Source of the DNA: a virus
Reading direction: 5' to 3' (one strand)
IMG/VR virus record: IMGVR_UViG_3300042731_003658
Span: 1-42,652 of that record
DNA length: 42,652 bases
The notes beneath the pieces are model-generated. The model searched no databases. It was not told where the DNA came from and saw only the letters and a program-made list of their open reading frames with translations. A program made the translations under genes and the position numbers. Shown here one piece after another: positions 8,702 to 17,231 of the stretch (within the stretch, counting starts at the first letter, position 1; every line of letters starts with the position of its first letter).

Positions 8702-11655
8702 CACTCTGTTACTTTTATGACCTGAAATTATTTATTTTCAGGCGGGCTAAAATTTCTTTTAACCTCTCCATGTCTCCATGGAGTTCAGAACATACCTTCT
8801 ACTCAATGAGTAGCTACTTGGTGTTCGTTGAGAACTGGAGTTACTTTATGATGCATACATTTAGGTAATATATTCTTAATACCATCAAAAAACTTTAAAT
8901 CCTGCTTAATATAAGTAAAAACTATCCTATATTTATTGTCTTGCTGTCTTACAGTAATTCTACTGTTATAAAAATTAGAAAAAAGATCTGCTAAAAAATA
9001 TACCTCTTCCTTACTAAAATTATCAGTACAAAAACGAAGACTATTTTCACAAAAATTACCGTCATCACCTATCAAGACCGCTAACGAAACCATATTAAAA
9101 TTACTTATTAAAAACTCTTTAGGCAGAATTTTGGTTTTATTTTTGTAAAAAAGTTTGTGTAATTCAGTTAAATAAGGATGAACACCGGTAGACATAGAAT
9201 ACACTTTCTGAATATTATATAATTTTTTATTACTCCTACCATCAGGCATCCACATCTTTTTTCCTCTATCTCTATTCCACATATTTGAAGTGGTAAACGG
9301 CTTTAAATTATTATATTTCCATTTTAACCATTCAACTTGATCCGTGGAGTGCTCTTCTCTAAATAATGCATTTTTTAAATGTGATCTTTTCTCTATATGA
9401 CCATCGCCTAATACACTACCTATCAAAAGACTTTTTTGAAAATCAGAAAAATCAGTTCTTTTTAATTCTCCATATATATGTTTTGGTTTAATAAATGTCA
9501 TATCGTGTTTTTTAAGCGATGCCATAACAGTTTGTATAGATACTCTCAACTCTACAGCTGTTTCAAATATATTCCCTTTAAATGTATTTTTTAAGATATC
9601 TCTTTCTATAATCATAAGTTCTCCATTTCTGCTGATTGTCTCTATTCATAGGGTTTTTACTGTACATTGACTAGTACCTATGACCTAACGAGAGTTTCCA
9701 GCATATTCATAGTTTGCTTTATATATCACTATATAAAGGAGCATGTGTGTTTACTCTTCCTCATAATCTGCCAATTCCTTGGCCACCTTAGCGGCCGAAC
9801 GCTGTGCAATATCAATACGAGAATCACGAGCATAAGTAATCTTCCACTGTGCCGACGCGTTAATATTAAACGTAGGCACGTAAACCTCTTCACCTATACC
9901 TTCAATGAAATTCTGAGCCATATAACCGAGTCCCGGTAACACCCACACGGGAATCTCGAAGTCTTCTGCTCAATATCTTCACATGTATTCGTTAAATACA
10001 TGTCGTTTCACAAAGAAACTGCTTTATGTTTCCATAAAGATGAGACCATATCAAAACCCTTCTAAGGGTTTCCCCAATTTCGGCTTCACTTGAAGCCTAC
10101 GGCTATAAAAGCCTGGTCGTTGAACGCTTTTTACACGCTGCTGATTACCCATATATCTTTTTAATTATTACTATATCAGTATAAAAAGCTTTAGGGCTTT
10201 CCAGCAATTAAGGGGATTTTGACGTAATATTACTATTACGAAACGCAACAATTTACGGGATAAACGGCTTGAGCCATTCTGTTACTTTTTGACCTGGAAT
10301 TTTTTTTATTTCAGGCGGGCTATCGCGAGATAACCTCTGTATGTCTCCATACAGTTCGGACTATATTATTACCTATAAAGGTACCTAACGTGTAGTCTCT
10401 GAGATGTCTTTATTATTAGGATTATTGTTTAAAAACTTTACTTTATTTACTATATCGAAAACTTCGTCAGTATTGAATTTGTTATTCTTTTTTAATTCTA
10501 AGTACTCTAACATCAGTATAGCTTGTCTACGTTTGGCATATAATTTATCCTTAACATACAACAAGAACTTTTCTATATCATCATAAGACCTAATGTATAG
10601 ATTGTAATAGTATTTCTTTTTATTTTTACCTAATCTTTTCTTGGCCTTAGACTTAGTAGTTCTAATAGAATACTTAATATCCAAATTATCAAAAATAGTG
10701 ATTATGTTATTCCGATTAGTATCAGATCCAGTAGTTATATCTATAGTTGGTATAACACGCGTATGATAATATTCTCTAATATCCCCATTGACTAATTCAT
10801 ACTCACTTTTTTTGTTTTCAGTAACAACAAAACATACCGAACCATCACCGTCTATCATACCGGCCAACCAAGAGGCAGTGTAATTTCTATTACCATTATC
10901 ATAATTATAGTTAAGATTCAAATTTAACAACTCATCATATAATTTCTTCTGGTAATCAGTGTAAGGTGTATTATTTTGTTTCCAGCCACATTCATAAACA
11001 TAATGTAGTCTGTCAACACAGAATTCCCTAATTATTTCTAATTGAGGTTTTCTAACAACACTACAACCTACCACCAAGTCCGCGAACTCTATACATTTAA
11101 TAAGTCTATTTATAGTGAGCTCTTTTTTATCCTTACCTACTGTAGCCTTCCTGAATCTTATATGATGGTTTATATCATTATCATCTAAGTATTTGTGACA
11201 CAACTCAATCAAACCAAAATTAGTATTAACGAATTGTATACACGGACTTAATCGTAATTTACCTCTAGGATAAAATCTACTTATATAAACACCAAAATCA
11301 CTATCCACTAAACCAGCTATATAATTAGTACTAATAATAAAGTTATCTGCATGATTATCCATTTTATCTTCCTTTTTATTACGTTATCAGTAAAGAACAG
11401 CTTTAGGAGTTTCCAGCATATAGTTAGGTTTACTACGTAGTCTCCCAACTACGCGGGGCACAAAAATTTACCCGGTGCCAACCGTTCAGTAGCAAACATT
11501 CCTCGCATAATCGAATCCAGCTCTAATTTCTGAAGGATAGGAGTTGTGATAGCAGCAGCAAATGCCTTAAAAGCGGCCTCACCAGCGGGGCCAATCTCAG
11601 CAGTGGCTTTAAATAATTCCTGCATTTCTTTGAGTTCCATATTCAACTCCTCCAA
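8043..11655 (-). CDS. major capsid protein, split gene (4 exons, 3 group I introns)
   Basis: Joining exons 11655-11470, 10274-10255, 9970-9753 and 8701-8043 gives a continuous 360-residue protein with no internal stop. The junctions read ..ERLAPG|AQAVYPV|AEDFEIPVW.. and ..DYEEE|CGWRVIMPAC.. Exon lengths (186, 20, 218, 659 nt) sum to 361 codons including the stop. The protein has the general layout of an HK97-fold capsid protein: a helical N-arm, an E-loop-like stretch and a beta-rich centre. It lies after protease, scaffold and decoration-like genes. Each predicted 5' exon ends in U and each intron in G, as group I splicing requires. The capsid role rests on order and general features, not on a database match. 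Unspliced, no exon makes a plausible protein. Confidence 0.85.
8702..9752 (-). ncRNA. group I intron 3 in the MCP gene (1051 nt, with endonuclease gene)
   Basis: The 5' splice site is after GAGT, where GAGU pairs with GCUC in the intron to give a P1 with a terminal U-G pair. A TGCTGGAAA core element lies at about 9695-9704, AATCAGCAG follows, and a GGAGACATGG hairpin is near 8766-8783. The 3' end reads GTAACAGAGTG, nearly the same as intron 1 (GTAACAGAATG). Introns 1 and 3 also share a long AGCCCGCCTGAAA..CAGGTCA..AAAGTAACAGA tail, so they are related. The intron carries the LAGLIDADG-type gene at 8803-9615. Confidence 0.8.
8803..9615 (-). CDS. LAGLIDADG-type homing endonuclease in MCP intron 3
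   Basis: A 270-residue intron-encoded protein. Residues 1-45 look like a helix-turn-helix (ETAVELRVSIQTVMASLKKH). The nuclease half has LLIGSVLGDGHIEKRSH, a first LAGLIDADG-like helix, and later VLIGDDGNFCENSLRF, a second. The basic motifs between them (VEWLKWKYNNLKPF) are typical of the LAGLIDADG_2 intron endonucleases. It presumably cuts intron-less MCP alleles at the exon 3/exon 4 junction. It has its own ribosome site (GGAGAACTT before ATG 9615). It appears intact. Confidence 0.8.
   Translation of the reverse strand: MIIERDILKNTFKGNIFETAVELRVSIQTVMASLKKHDMTFIKPKHIYGELKRTDFSDFQKSLLIGSVLGDGHIEKRSHLKNALFREEHSTDQVEWLKWKYNNLKPFTTSNMWNRDRGKKMWMPDGRSNKKLYNIQKVYSMSTGVHPYLTELHKLFYKNKTKILPKEFLISNFNMVSLAVLIGDDGNFCENSLRFCTDNFSKEEVYFLADLFSNFYNSRITVRQQDNKYRIVFTYIKQDLKFFDGIKNILPKCMHHKVTPVLNEHQVATH
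9753..9970 (-). CDS. MCP exon 3
   Basis: 218 nt, entered in phase 2 (A GCA GAA GAC TTC) and left in phase 1 after GAGT. It encodes AEDFEIPVWVLPGLGYMAQ and on to KVAKELADYEEE. Read alone it ends immediately in TAA, which is an intron base, confirming that it is an internal exon. Confidence 0.85.
9971..10254 (-). ncRNA. group I intron 2 in the MCP gene (284 nt, no ORF)
   Basis: A compact intron with the clearest group I core of the three. It has AATTGCTGGAAA (P element, about 10198-10209), AATCAGCAGC (Q), GTTCAACGACCAGG (R, 10112-10125) and GATATGGTCT (S, 10043-10052), followed by paired hairpins. The 5' exon ends CCCGT and the intron ends GATATTG. It has no coding frame, so it may depend on an endonuclease encoded elsewhere, or no longer move. 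Confidence 0.85.
10255..10274 (-). CDS. MCP exon 2, a 20-nt micro-exon between two group I introns
   Basis: GCTCAAGCCGTTTATCCCGT encodes AQAVYP plus two bases of a Val codon. It is bounded by the GTAACAGAATG 3' end of intron 1 and the start of intron 2. It keeps the frame between exon 1 (phase 0) and exon 3 (phase 2), and is the only segment here that does so. Confidence 0.75.
10275..11469 (-). ncRNA. group I intron 1 in the MCP gene (1195 nt, with endonuclease gene)
   Basis: The 5' splice site is after CCGGGT, with GGGU pairing GCCC downstream through a terminal U-G pair. The core includes TATGCTGGAAA at about 11410-11419, TCAGAGACTACACGT (R-like, about 10388-10403), AATATAGTCC (S-like, 10358-10367) and the CTGTATGGAGACATACAG hairpin (10337-10354). 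The endonuclease frame at 10385-11362 lies inside and its last codons overlap the R-like element. Confidence 0.85.
10385..11362 (-). CDS. double-motif LAGLIDADG homing endonuclease in MCP intron 1
   Basis: A 325-residue protein with two LAGLIDADG helices: YIAGLVDSDFGVY near the N-terminus (about 13-25) and SWLAGMIDGDGSVCF in the middle (about 162-176). Each is followed by strand-rich DNA-binding segments. This is the monomeric two-domain type. Both acidic residues of the motifs are present, so it looks active. Expected target: intron-less MCP DNA at the exon 1/exon 2 junction. The start at 11362 has an AAGGAAGATAAA ribosome site. The 3' end of the gene doubles as part of the intron core. Confidence 0.88.
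   Translation of the reverse strand: MDNHADNFIISTNYIAGLVDSDFGVYISRFYPRGKLRLSPCIQFVNTNFGLIELCHKYLDDNDINHHIRFRKATVGKDKKELTINRLIKCIEFADLVVGCSVVRKPQLEIIREFCVDRLHYVYECGWKQNNTPYTDYQKKLYDELLNLNLNYNYDNGNRNYTASWLAGMIDGDGSVCFVVTENKKSEYELVNGDIREYYHTRVIPTIDITTGSDTNRNNIITIFDNLDIKYSIRTTKSKAKKRLGKNKKKYYYNLYIRSYDDIEKFLLYVKDKLYAKRRQAILMLEYLELKKNNKFNTDEVFDIVNKVKFLNNNPNNKDISETTR
11470..11655 (-). CDS. MCP exon 1 (N-terminal 62 residues)
   Basis: Starts at ATG 11655 behind TTGGAGGAGTTGAAT-type spacing. It encodes an alpha-helical N-arm (MEELNMELKEMQELFK and on to MFATERLAPG). Without splicing the frame would end after six intron codons (KFLCPA). Confidence 0.85.
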
Positions 11656-11704
11656 ATTTAATTAGTTTAGGAAGCACTATAGAGTGCTTTAATCCCATTA
11701 AAAC

Positions 11705-12352
11705 TTACACCAACAGCTTTACCCTTATCGGATATAGAGTTGTGTTGTTAAAATTAGCCTGACACTTAGCCAAACTGGCTCCCTTCATACATATACCCAC
11801 AGCTGTAGTCTGACCATCGATATAAGACCCATTAGCCTTATCTGTGGAAGCTGTACCTACGGAAACATCAGTACTATTATTAGTCAGCTTAGCCTCATCG
11901 GCCGCAACATACAACGCGTCACCTGGTTTCATATTATCGCCAGTTTGAATAACACTCGCTGTCATGTCACAAGTATAATGCACGGTATCCCAAATACCAA
12001 GATGAGCGACACCCAAAGGTGCCTCTTTGGTACCCTGGATATCACCATTACTATCGTAATCCGGCTGGGCAAGCACATCACTAGACCCCAAATCACCGGG
12101 CATCATAAAACCAGTAGGATGTACTTGGTGATACCCAGTCTTGACCTTCTGCATAGCGATCCCAAATGGCGTGGCAGTAACACCATGCGCCATTTTATAG
12201 ACGATAGCGTCCTGATTTGCAGCTGAAGAATCAAGATAAACAACGGAACCAGCATAAGCTACTACAGCGCCAACGCCGCCAGTAGATGTGGCTGTCTGTG
12301 CCCCGTAACTACAAAATTGATTTAAAACAACAGGATGTCTTGGACTAAACAT
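11705..12352 (-). CDS. capsid-associated (decoration-like) protein
   Basis: A 215-residue, Gly/Ala/Thr-rich, beta-type protein without membrane segments. Repeated short strands (GVTATPFGIAMQKV, PLGVAHLGIWDTV, KPGDALYVAADEAKL, AVGICMKGA) suggest a head decoration or stabilisation protein. It sits between the coiled-coil scaffold candidate and the MCP, a usual place for such genes. No specific family is recognised. The role is inferred from order and composition. Confidence 0.65.
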   Translation of the reverse strand: MFSPRHPVVLNQFCSYGAQTATSTGGVGAVVAYAGSVVYLDSSAANQDAIVYKMAHGVTATPFGIAMQKVKTGYHQVHPTGFMMPGDLGSSDVLAQPDYDSNGDIQGTKEAPLGVAHLGIWDTVHYTCDMTASVIQTGDNMKPGDALYVAADEAKLTNNSTDVSVGTASTDKANGSYIDGQTTAVGICMKGASLAKCQANFNNTTLYPIRVKLLV

Positions 12353-12373
12353 ACCCCCAGTTCCTCCTTATTT

Positions 12374-13060
12374 CTAATTTTTCATCTTCGCTGCCATAGC
12401 CTTGCCTAATTCAGCGTACTTTGACAGGAAGCTGTCATCAGTTTTCACTTCTAAATTCATAGCTGCTGATGCAGTAAGATTTGGGTCTACATTAGCAGGA
12501 GCCAAATCATCTGAATCACCATCTGCATTAGCGTCTTCCACTGTAGGTGTATTCGGAGTCGGTTCGACAACCACAGAGTCAACGGGTTTCTTAGCCAATT
12601 CGGCCTCAACCGCTGCCCTTATAGAAGTCAACTCTTCTTTATAAGAAGCAAATTCCTCATCACTCATCTCTCTAACCTTAGCAGACTGAGTCTTCTTATC
12701 AGAGAGAGCTACACCAACACTAACCAATTCATTCATTCTGATCTCAGCAGCTTTGTCTTTATTCATATTATCAATTAAAGTCTCCGCTTCAGTGAGTTTA
12801 TTAGCCTTCTCTTCGGTTTCCTTCTTAGCCGCCTCAAGCTCAGAAGTCAACTCGTCAATTTTACTATTCAAACTCTCGATGGTACCAGCAACCTCTTCCA
12901 ATTCGGTATTTTTAGCCTCCAAGGATTCTGTTAACTGGGAGATAGCTTCAGCGGATTTGTTGAGAGCCCTCTCGGTTTCAGCTCTCTGTGCTTCTTCCTC
13001 TTTCTGAGAAAAAATTTCAGTAACAAGCCTCTCCACATCTTTTTTCAGTTCATCACTCAT
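12374..13060 (-). CDS. probable capsid scaffolding protein
   Basis: A 228-residue, acidic, Glu/Ala/Lys-rich protein. A long predicted coiled coil covers residues about 5-155. A Pro/Asp-rich linker follows (VEPTPNTPTVEDANADGDSDD). The short conserved-looking C-terminal segment ends YAELGKAMAAKMKN. A coiled coil with a basic C-terminal tail, placed between protease and MCP, is the usual design of tailed-phage scaffolds, whose C-terminus binds the shell. Assignment is by architecture and synteny only. Confidence 0.7.
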   Translation of the reverse strand: MSDELKKDVERLVTEIFSQKEEEAQRAETERALNKSAEAISQLTESLEAKNTELEEVAGTIESLNSKIDELTSELEAAKKETEEKANKLTEAETLIDNMNKDKAAEIRMNELVSVGVALSDKKTQSAKVREMSDEEFASYKEELTSIRAAVEAELAKKPVDSVVVEPTPNTPTVEDANADGDSDDLAPANVDPNLTASAAMNLEVKTDDSFLSKYAELGKAMAAKMKN

Positions 13061-13161
13061 AGAGTAATACCTCCTATAAATTTTAATGAGATATTTATTT
13101 TTCCAACCTGAATAAATTTAATTCATCTATACCTTTTCCAAGTACCTAAAACAAAAAAAGA

Positions 13162-13569
13162 TTACGGTAACGACTGGGCAGCGCCAGTATTACCGCGACA
13201 AGCCATTGTGCTAACATCAGGACTAACTCCCATCATAACCATTACATCACAGGAACCAGCCGCACTAGAGGTGATACTAATTTTGTTAGTACCAGTATCC
13301 TTAGTAACATACGGATTCATACCCGACGCTTGAGGACCAAGCGTTACTTTACAGTAAGTAGCAGCGGCCATACCATGAAACTTAACCCCACTAACCAATG
13401 TAACGGTACCAGCCCCACTAAATGTAACTGTTTCTGCCCATACGAAAGGATACGCATGGTTATTACCCATATTACGATAAATAACGGCTAGTGCGTCATC
13501 ACCATTTATACGAGTAATTTTCGGAATACTCTTAAGTAAACCCTGTTGTCCAATGTTTATACTTGGCAT
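13162..13569 (-). CDS. small beta-rich head-module protein
   Basis: A 135-residue protein made of short beta strands (ETVTFSGAGTVTLVSGVKF, NKISITSSAAGSCDVMVMMG). It could be a small capsid cement or fibre protein. It is encoded between the maturation protease and the scaffold candidate. I do not recognise a family. The ATG at 13569 follows GAGGAGG. Confidence 0.65.
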   Translation of the reverse strand: MPSINIGQQGLLKSIPKITRINGDDALAVIYRNMGNNHAYPFVWAETVTFSGAGTVTLVSGVKFHGMAAATYCKVTLGPQASGMNPYVTKDTGTNKISITSSAAGSCDVMVMMGVSPDVSTMACRGNTGAAQSLP

Positions 13570-13621
13570 AATAAAAACCTCCTCTACGATCTAGTTTTAA
13601 CTGCCTCGTGTCGAGCAGCTT

Positions 13622-14761
13622 CTAATTCAACTTCTTGGCTACATCCAAAAGATTATTTAATTTTTTAGTTAACTCTTTTCTATTATCAAATTTATTGGCT
13701 CTATTTAACATGTCTCTAATAATAACGGCCGCGGCCGCCTTTATCTCATGCCTCATACAATCTGGATCAGTTGTGTCACGAGAAAATGACGTGCATTTTT
13801 TATCGTAAGCTGTACACCAATCCTCCTTGTTACTGTTCTCTTCACCAGTATCAAGTCGGCGTTTGTAATTAACACATATCCCAACATCATTAGGCTGGGC
13901 CGCTGAATTTTCTTCTTCCACACTGTTTAAATCGGGTTGTGTGTCAGAAGGGTCTGTAATTACAGAGTCATTCTCATCTATCTTATTAGAGGTTAGTTTA
14001 TTATCATGGTCTATTACACTGTAATTTAATATAACTACTTCTTTACACTCAGTATTATGTTCTTTTTCACTAGCTGTCTCTAATATTACAGAGGACGGAT
14101 TTGCTGGGTTTTTAACTATTCCGCACCCGGAAAATGTTATATTCCTTAGAACACGCTCTATAACACCATCAGCTATTTCCTTACCGTCACGCATTACTTT
14201 AGCCAACTTACCAAAAAATCTGTCAGTACTAGCCAGTCCCATAGCTTCAGCCTCTTTACGTGAAAGTACCAAATCACCTACCTTAACGTCGTAATCAGAA
14301 AAATAACATTCCATTGAAACTTTCCAAGAGCCGTCGGCTATTTCTTTTGCTACACCCGGAAATCTATTTTTGTACACTACACCGGCTATCACCACATGCA
14401 TATCACTATTCTCAGTATTTATACTGCCTTCCTCTTTATTAGACAATTCAGTTAGATCTAGACGTTTATGGTTACCGTCCACAAAGGCTCTATCATAGAT
14501 ATGACCTATTATCTCATCTTCACTATGCTCTATATCCAAGGCTTTACTAACTATAGTGTCCTTAGCTCGCACCAACTCAGACGGTAAGAAATATGCATGG
14601 TTTAAATTAGCTCCGGCCGAAACAAACACTGCAGAAAAATACTGTAAATCTGGTTGCTTGTCCTCAGACCTTGGTAATTCTATTACAGCTGCCGCAGCCT
14701 CAAACAATTCATCCGTGGTTTCTTCCAACCTGATATCAGCCTCTATATAAAATTTTTCCAT
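13622..14761 (-). CDS. prohead maturation protease
   Basis: A 379-residue protein. The N-terminal two thirds has the prohead-protease layout: a beta-rich domain with KALDIEHSEDEIIGHI (candidate catalytic His in IEH, about 98), then VVIAGVVYKNRFPG and the nucleophile region GSWKVSMECYF (candidate Ser). This is followed by a conserved-looking FSGCGIVKNPANPSS segment. The C-terminal third is charged, with a Cys-containing stretch of unknown role. It lies between portal and scaffold, where the protease that trims scaffold and capsid is expected. The exact family (S78/U35-like or gp21-like) is not decided. Confidence 0.75.
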   Translation of the reverse strand: MEKFYIEADIRLEETTDELFEAAAAVIELPRSEDKQPDLQYFSAVFVSAGANLNHAYFLPSELVRAKDTIVSKALDIEHSEDEIIGHIYDRAFVDGNHKRLDLTELSNKEEGSINTENSDMHVVIAGVVYKNRFPGVAKEIADGSWKVSMECYFSDYDVKVGDLVLSRKEAEAMGLASTDRFFGKLAKVMRDGKEIADGVIERVLRNITFSGCGIVKNPANPSSVILETASEKEHNTECKEVVILNYSVIDHDNKLTSNKIDENDSVITDPSDTQPDLNSVEEENSAAQPNDVGICVNYKRRLDTGEENSNKEDWCTAYDKKCTSFSRDTTDPDCMRHEIKAAAAVIIRDMLNRANKFDNRKELTKKLNNLLDVAKKLN

Positions 14762-14778
14762 TTGGATTCTCCCTAACT

Positions 14779-16599
14779 TTACTCATCCTCATCGTTTTCA
14801 TTTCTTAATTTAGCTAATTCCAAGATAAATTCTGTAAAGACTTCATCTGTCATATCTTTTACCACATCAGTTAATGAAGCAGTTTTTTGGGACGGGGTGG
14901 TTTGTGGTTTAGTAGTCTTTTTCACTTTCGTACTATTCTTTTTATCTGGACTTTGTGGTTGTTTAGTTTTGGCTGGCTTACCTGTAGGCCTTCCATTAGA
15001 CGGTGATCCAGTAGGACCTTTCTGTTCTGCTTGTACCTTGGATTGTTGCCAAGGAGATCCTATTATACCAAATATTCCTGAATCTACAAGATCGAACTCT
15101 TCTTCCATATTGGCTAATTCATTAGGATAATCAAAACCAATCTCCTCAAGCGCGGTGCGGTAACTCATCATCCTCCTATCTACCAGCTGAGACATAATAT
15201 TCATATACATTATTGTGTCTTTAAGTACACTATCATCCCATCTAATTTTAGGGAATCTATCAAAACCCATAGCCTCGGCTATCTGTCTATATTCACCATA
15301 TATCCACCTAGTAACCTGACGGCGAGCATAGTCTATTTCTTCTTGTATACCCTTTAAGGCCAGTTGAGCTTGCGATGGATTCATACTATCGCCCATACCA
15401 TCTATTAGAGCTCTAGGTACTCCTATACCTGCAGAAATATCATCATTTACCTGAGCATATTTTTCTTTACCCAAAACCTCGCCTATCTCAGGGGAAACTA
15501 TTTTTTCCACACTTAGAGTATGATTCCAAACCACATTAAAAGACTTACCAGATGTATTAAATAACTGGGACACAGCCTCTAACTCAGTCTGTGTAACGAC
15601 TGGATATTCGTCACTACCTATCGTAATTTTTAATATATAATTAGTTATACCATCTAGTGTGCTTAGATCAGCATCCCTTAAAGCCTTTTTATATTCAACA
15701 CTGTCAAATAATTTAAATGAGCGTGGTTTAGCGTATCGCTCATAAGGCATTTTTCTATAAGTTACAAAACCTACAAGACGTGGATCTAATTGAAATTCCT
15801 TACCTTGTTCAGCGGCGGATCTTAAGTCAGAAGGTAGAGATTTTATTAATGCCTTCTCATCCTCAGTTAACTCAGCTGGCGGTTTTTTTAGTAATTCAGT
15901 TAATTCAGTAGGCGGCGTTAGTTTGACACTTACCTTATCAAACAACAAGTTTCCTGAGATATTTACTAATTCCGGATTTAGTACAGTGTATCCTACGGGC
16001 AGGTGGCCTTTTGACCATATGTTTTTCTTTGCTGCTGATTCTATTTGGCCAGTACTTTTCTTGAGTTTTTGGCCTGGTATCGGTGATAAATGAGATACAC
16101 GAGGCTCGTATTTGGCTAATACTTTATAAGTTGTCACATGCCCGTATTTAAAGAAGTCTAAAAAAATCCAATCAAGTACCTCATGGAATCTAACATCAAA
16201 TGCCCACACATCGAAAAAACTTTTTATTTTTTCATCGTCTATATCATGCTCGAACCCCTTAGACGAAAGCCCTGCTAATATATTAGTCGAACTCCCTATC
16301 TCTGGAACTGTGTGGTAGTAATTAATAGCGTTTTTAAATTGTTCTTTTGGGGTCTGTGATAAGGGATCTTTTTTAGCAAGATCAAGAAAGTTTCTGTCCA
16401 ATAGGTCCCTGTTAATTACAGCGGCCTTATCTTTAAAGGCCTTTGGAACAATACCACCTCTTTCTAGAAATGCAAGGGTTTTTGGTTTAGGATCCAAATA
16501 AAAAGTAGACTTACCGGAGGCCTCATCCACGGATATAGATTTTATGCCCACGTCGGGGTATTTCTCTTGTAACTCTTTTGTAACTTTATTAATATCCAT
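14779..16599 (-). CDS. portal protein
   Basis: A 606-residue protein with portal features. It has a helical N-terminal part containing DWIFLDFFKYGHVTTYKVL, the wing segment, then NVVWNHTLSVEKIVSPEIG and DISAGIGVPRALIDGMGDS, the stem/crown transition seen in many phage portals. A helical stretch follows (YARRQVTRWIYGEYRQIAEA). The C-terminal tail is low-complexity (Pro, Thr, Lys, Gln) and ends in an acidic helix. It is the expected size and lies two small genes downstream of the terminase. Confidence 0.8.
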   Translation of the reverse strand: MDINKVTKELQEKYPDVGIKSISVDEASGKSTFYLDPKPKTLAFLERGGIVPKAFKDKAAVINRDLLDRNFLDLAKKDPLSQTPKEQFKNAINYYHTVPEIGSSTNILAGLSSKGFEHDIDDEKIKSFFDVWAFDVRFHEVLDWIFLDFFKYGHVTTYKVLAKYEPRVSHLSPIPGQKLKKSTGQIESAAKKNIWSKGHLPVGYTVLNPELVNISGNLLFDKVSVKLTPPTELTELLKKPPAELTEDEKALIKSLPSDLRSAAEQGKEFQLDPRLVGFVTYRKMPYERYAKPRSFKLFDSVEYKKALRDADLSTLDGITNYILKITIGSDEYPVVTQTELEAVSQLFNTSGKSFNVVWNHTLSVEKIVSPEIGEVLGKEKYAQVNDDISAGIGVPRALIDGMGDSMNPSQAQLALKGIQEEIDYARRQVTRWIYGEYRQIAEAMGFDRFPKIRWDDSVLKDTIMYMNIMSQLVDRRMMSYRTALEEIGFDYPNELANMEEEFDLVDSGIFGIIGSPWQQSKVQAEQKGPTGSPSNGRPTGKPAKTKQPQSPDKKNSTKVKKTTKPQTTPSQKTASLTDVVKDMTDEVFTEFILELAKLRNENDEDE

Positions 16600-16610
16600 T
16601 TATATTCCCT

Positions 16611-16802
16611 TTACGGATTAACATCCTGAATACTTTCTTTTCTACCTATTACAGAATCCATATCAGCAAAAGTGGTTTCCCTGCCAATTCTATGCCTTGT
16701 ATAATCATCGGCCCAAGAAGGTACTGAGGCATTTGGTGTGCCTGCACCAGATACTGTAGCCCACCAAGGACCTGGTTGAAAATCCTTATTTTCTTCAGTC
16801 AT
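16611..16802 (-). CDS. small unknown protein before the portal
   Basis: A 63-residue soluble protein containing FQPGPWWATVSGAGTPNASV and a charged C-terminus. The start at 16802 is behind AAGGAGATATGTA. It is packed tightly between the membrane protein and the portal (11-nt gaps), so translation is probably coupled. I do not recognise a family. Confidence 0.6.
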   Translation of the reverse strand: MTEENKDFQPGPWWATVSGAGTPNASVPSWADDYTRHRIGRETTFADMDSVIGRKESIQDVNP

Positions 16803-16813
16803 TACATATCTCC

Positions 16814-17170
16814 TTATTGGTCTGTATCTAATTCATCATGAGAATCATTACCATTTTCTCTAAGTTTTGTCTTAGCGTAGATACGTCCTAGCGCTAATGT
16901 AACAAAACCGCCACCTAAGAACCCCAATCCTATCGAAGCAGAGATCCATGGCTCATTAGTTCCGGGCATAATATGGAACATACCCCACACGGTAGGAGCA
17001 TACAAAAACAGTAACCACTGAAATTTCATAGAAGCAAAATTACGTAAAAGTTTTTGTATCCACAGATCCCAAAAGGTTCTATCAAAGATGGATAATTCTA
17101 TCTTCTTCAAGCCTCCGCATATAAGACATGTTTTATTACAATTACACATACGAACTTCATCATCAGACAT
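16814..17170 (-). CDS. membrane protein with N-terminal Cys cluster
   Basis: 118 residues when started at ATG 17170, chosen because GGGGAGGTGTACT precedes it. A longer frame to 17191 lacks a ribosome site. The N-terminus has CNCNKTCLICGG, a compact four-Cys metal-site candidate. Two hydrophobic helices follow (about 43-62, FQWLLFLYAPTVWGMFHI, and 70-95, ISASIGLGFLGGGFVTLAL), then a charged tail. Position between terminase and portal is unusual for a membrane protein. Function is unknown. Confidence 0.65.
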   Translation of the reverse strand: MSDDEVRMCNCNKTCLICGGLKKIELSIFDRTFWDLWIQKLLRNFASMKFQWLLFLYAPTVWGMFHIMPGTNEPWISASIGLGFLGGGFVTLALGRIYAKTKLRENGNDSHDELDTDQ

Positions 17171-17231
17171 AGTACACCTCCCCACGACCATATCCTTAGT
17201 GTAGTTCTCTAATAAATAGAAGGTTAGTTTA

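Noticed and set aside
9971-11469. Single large intron between MCP exons 1 and 3
   Set aside because: The end of intron 1 (AACAGAATG) repeats that of intron 3, and a second full group I core follows. Joining exon 1 to exon 3 directly would break the frame, and the 20-nt exon repairs it.
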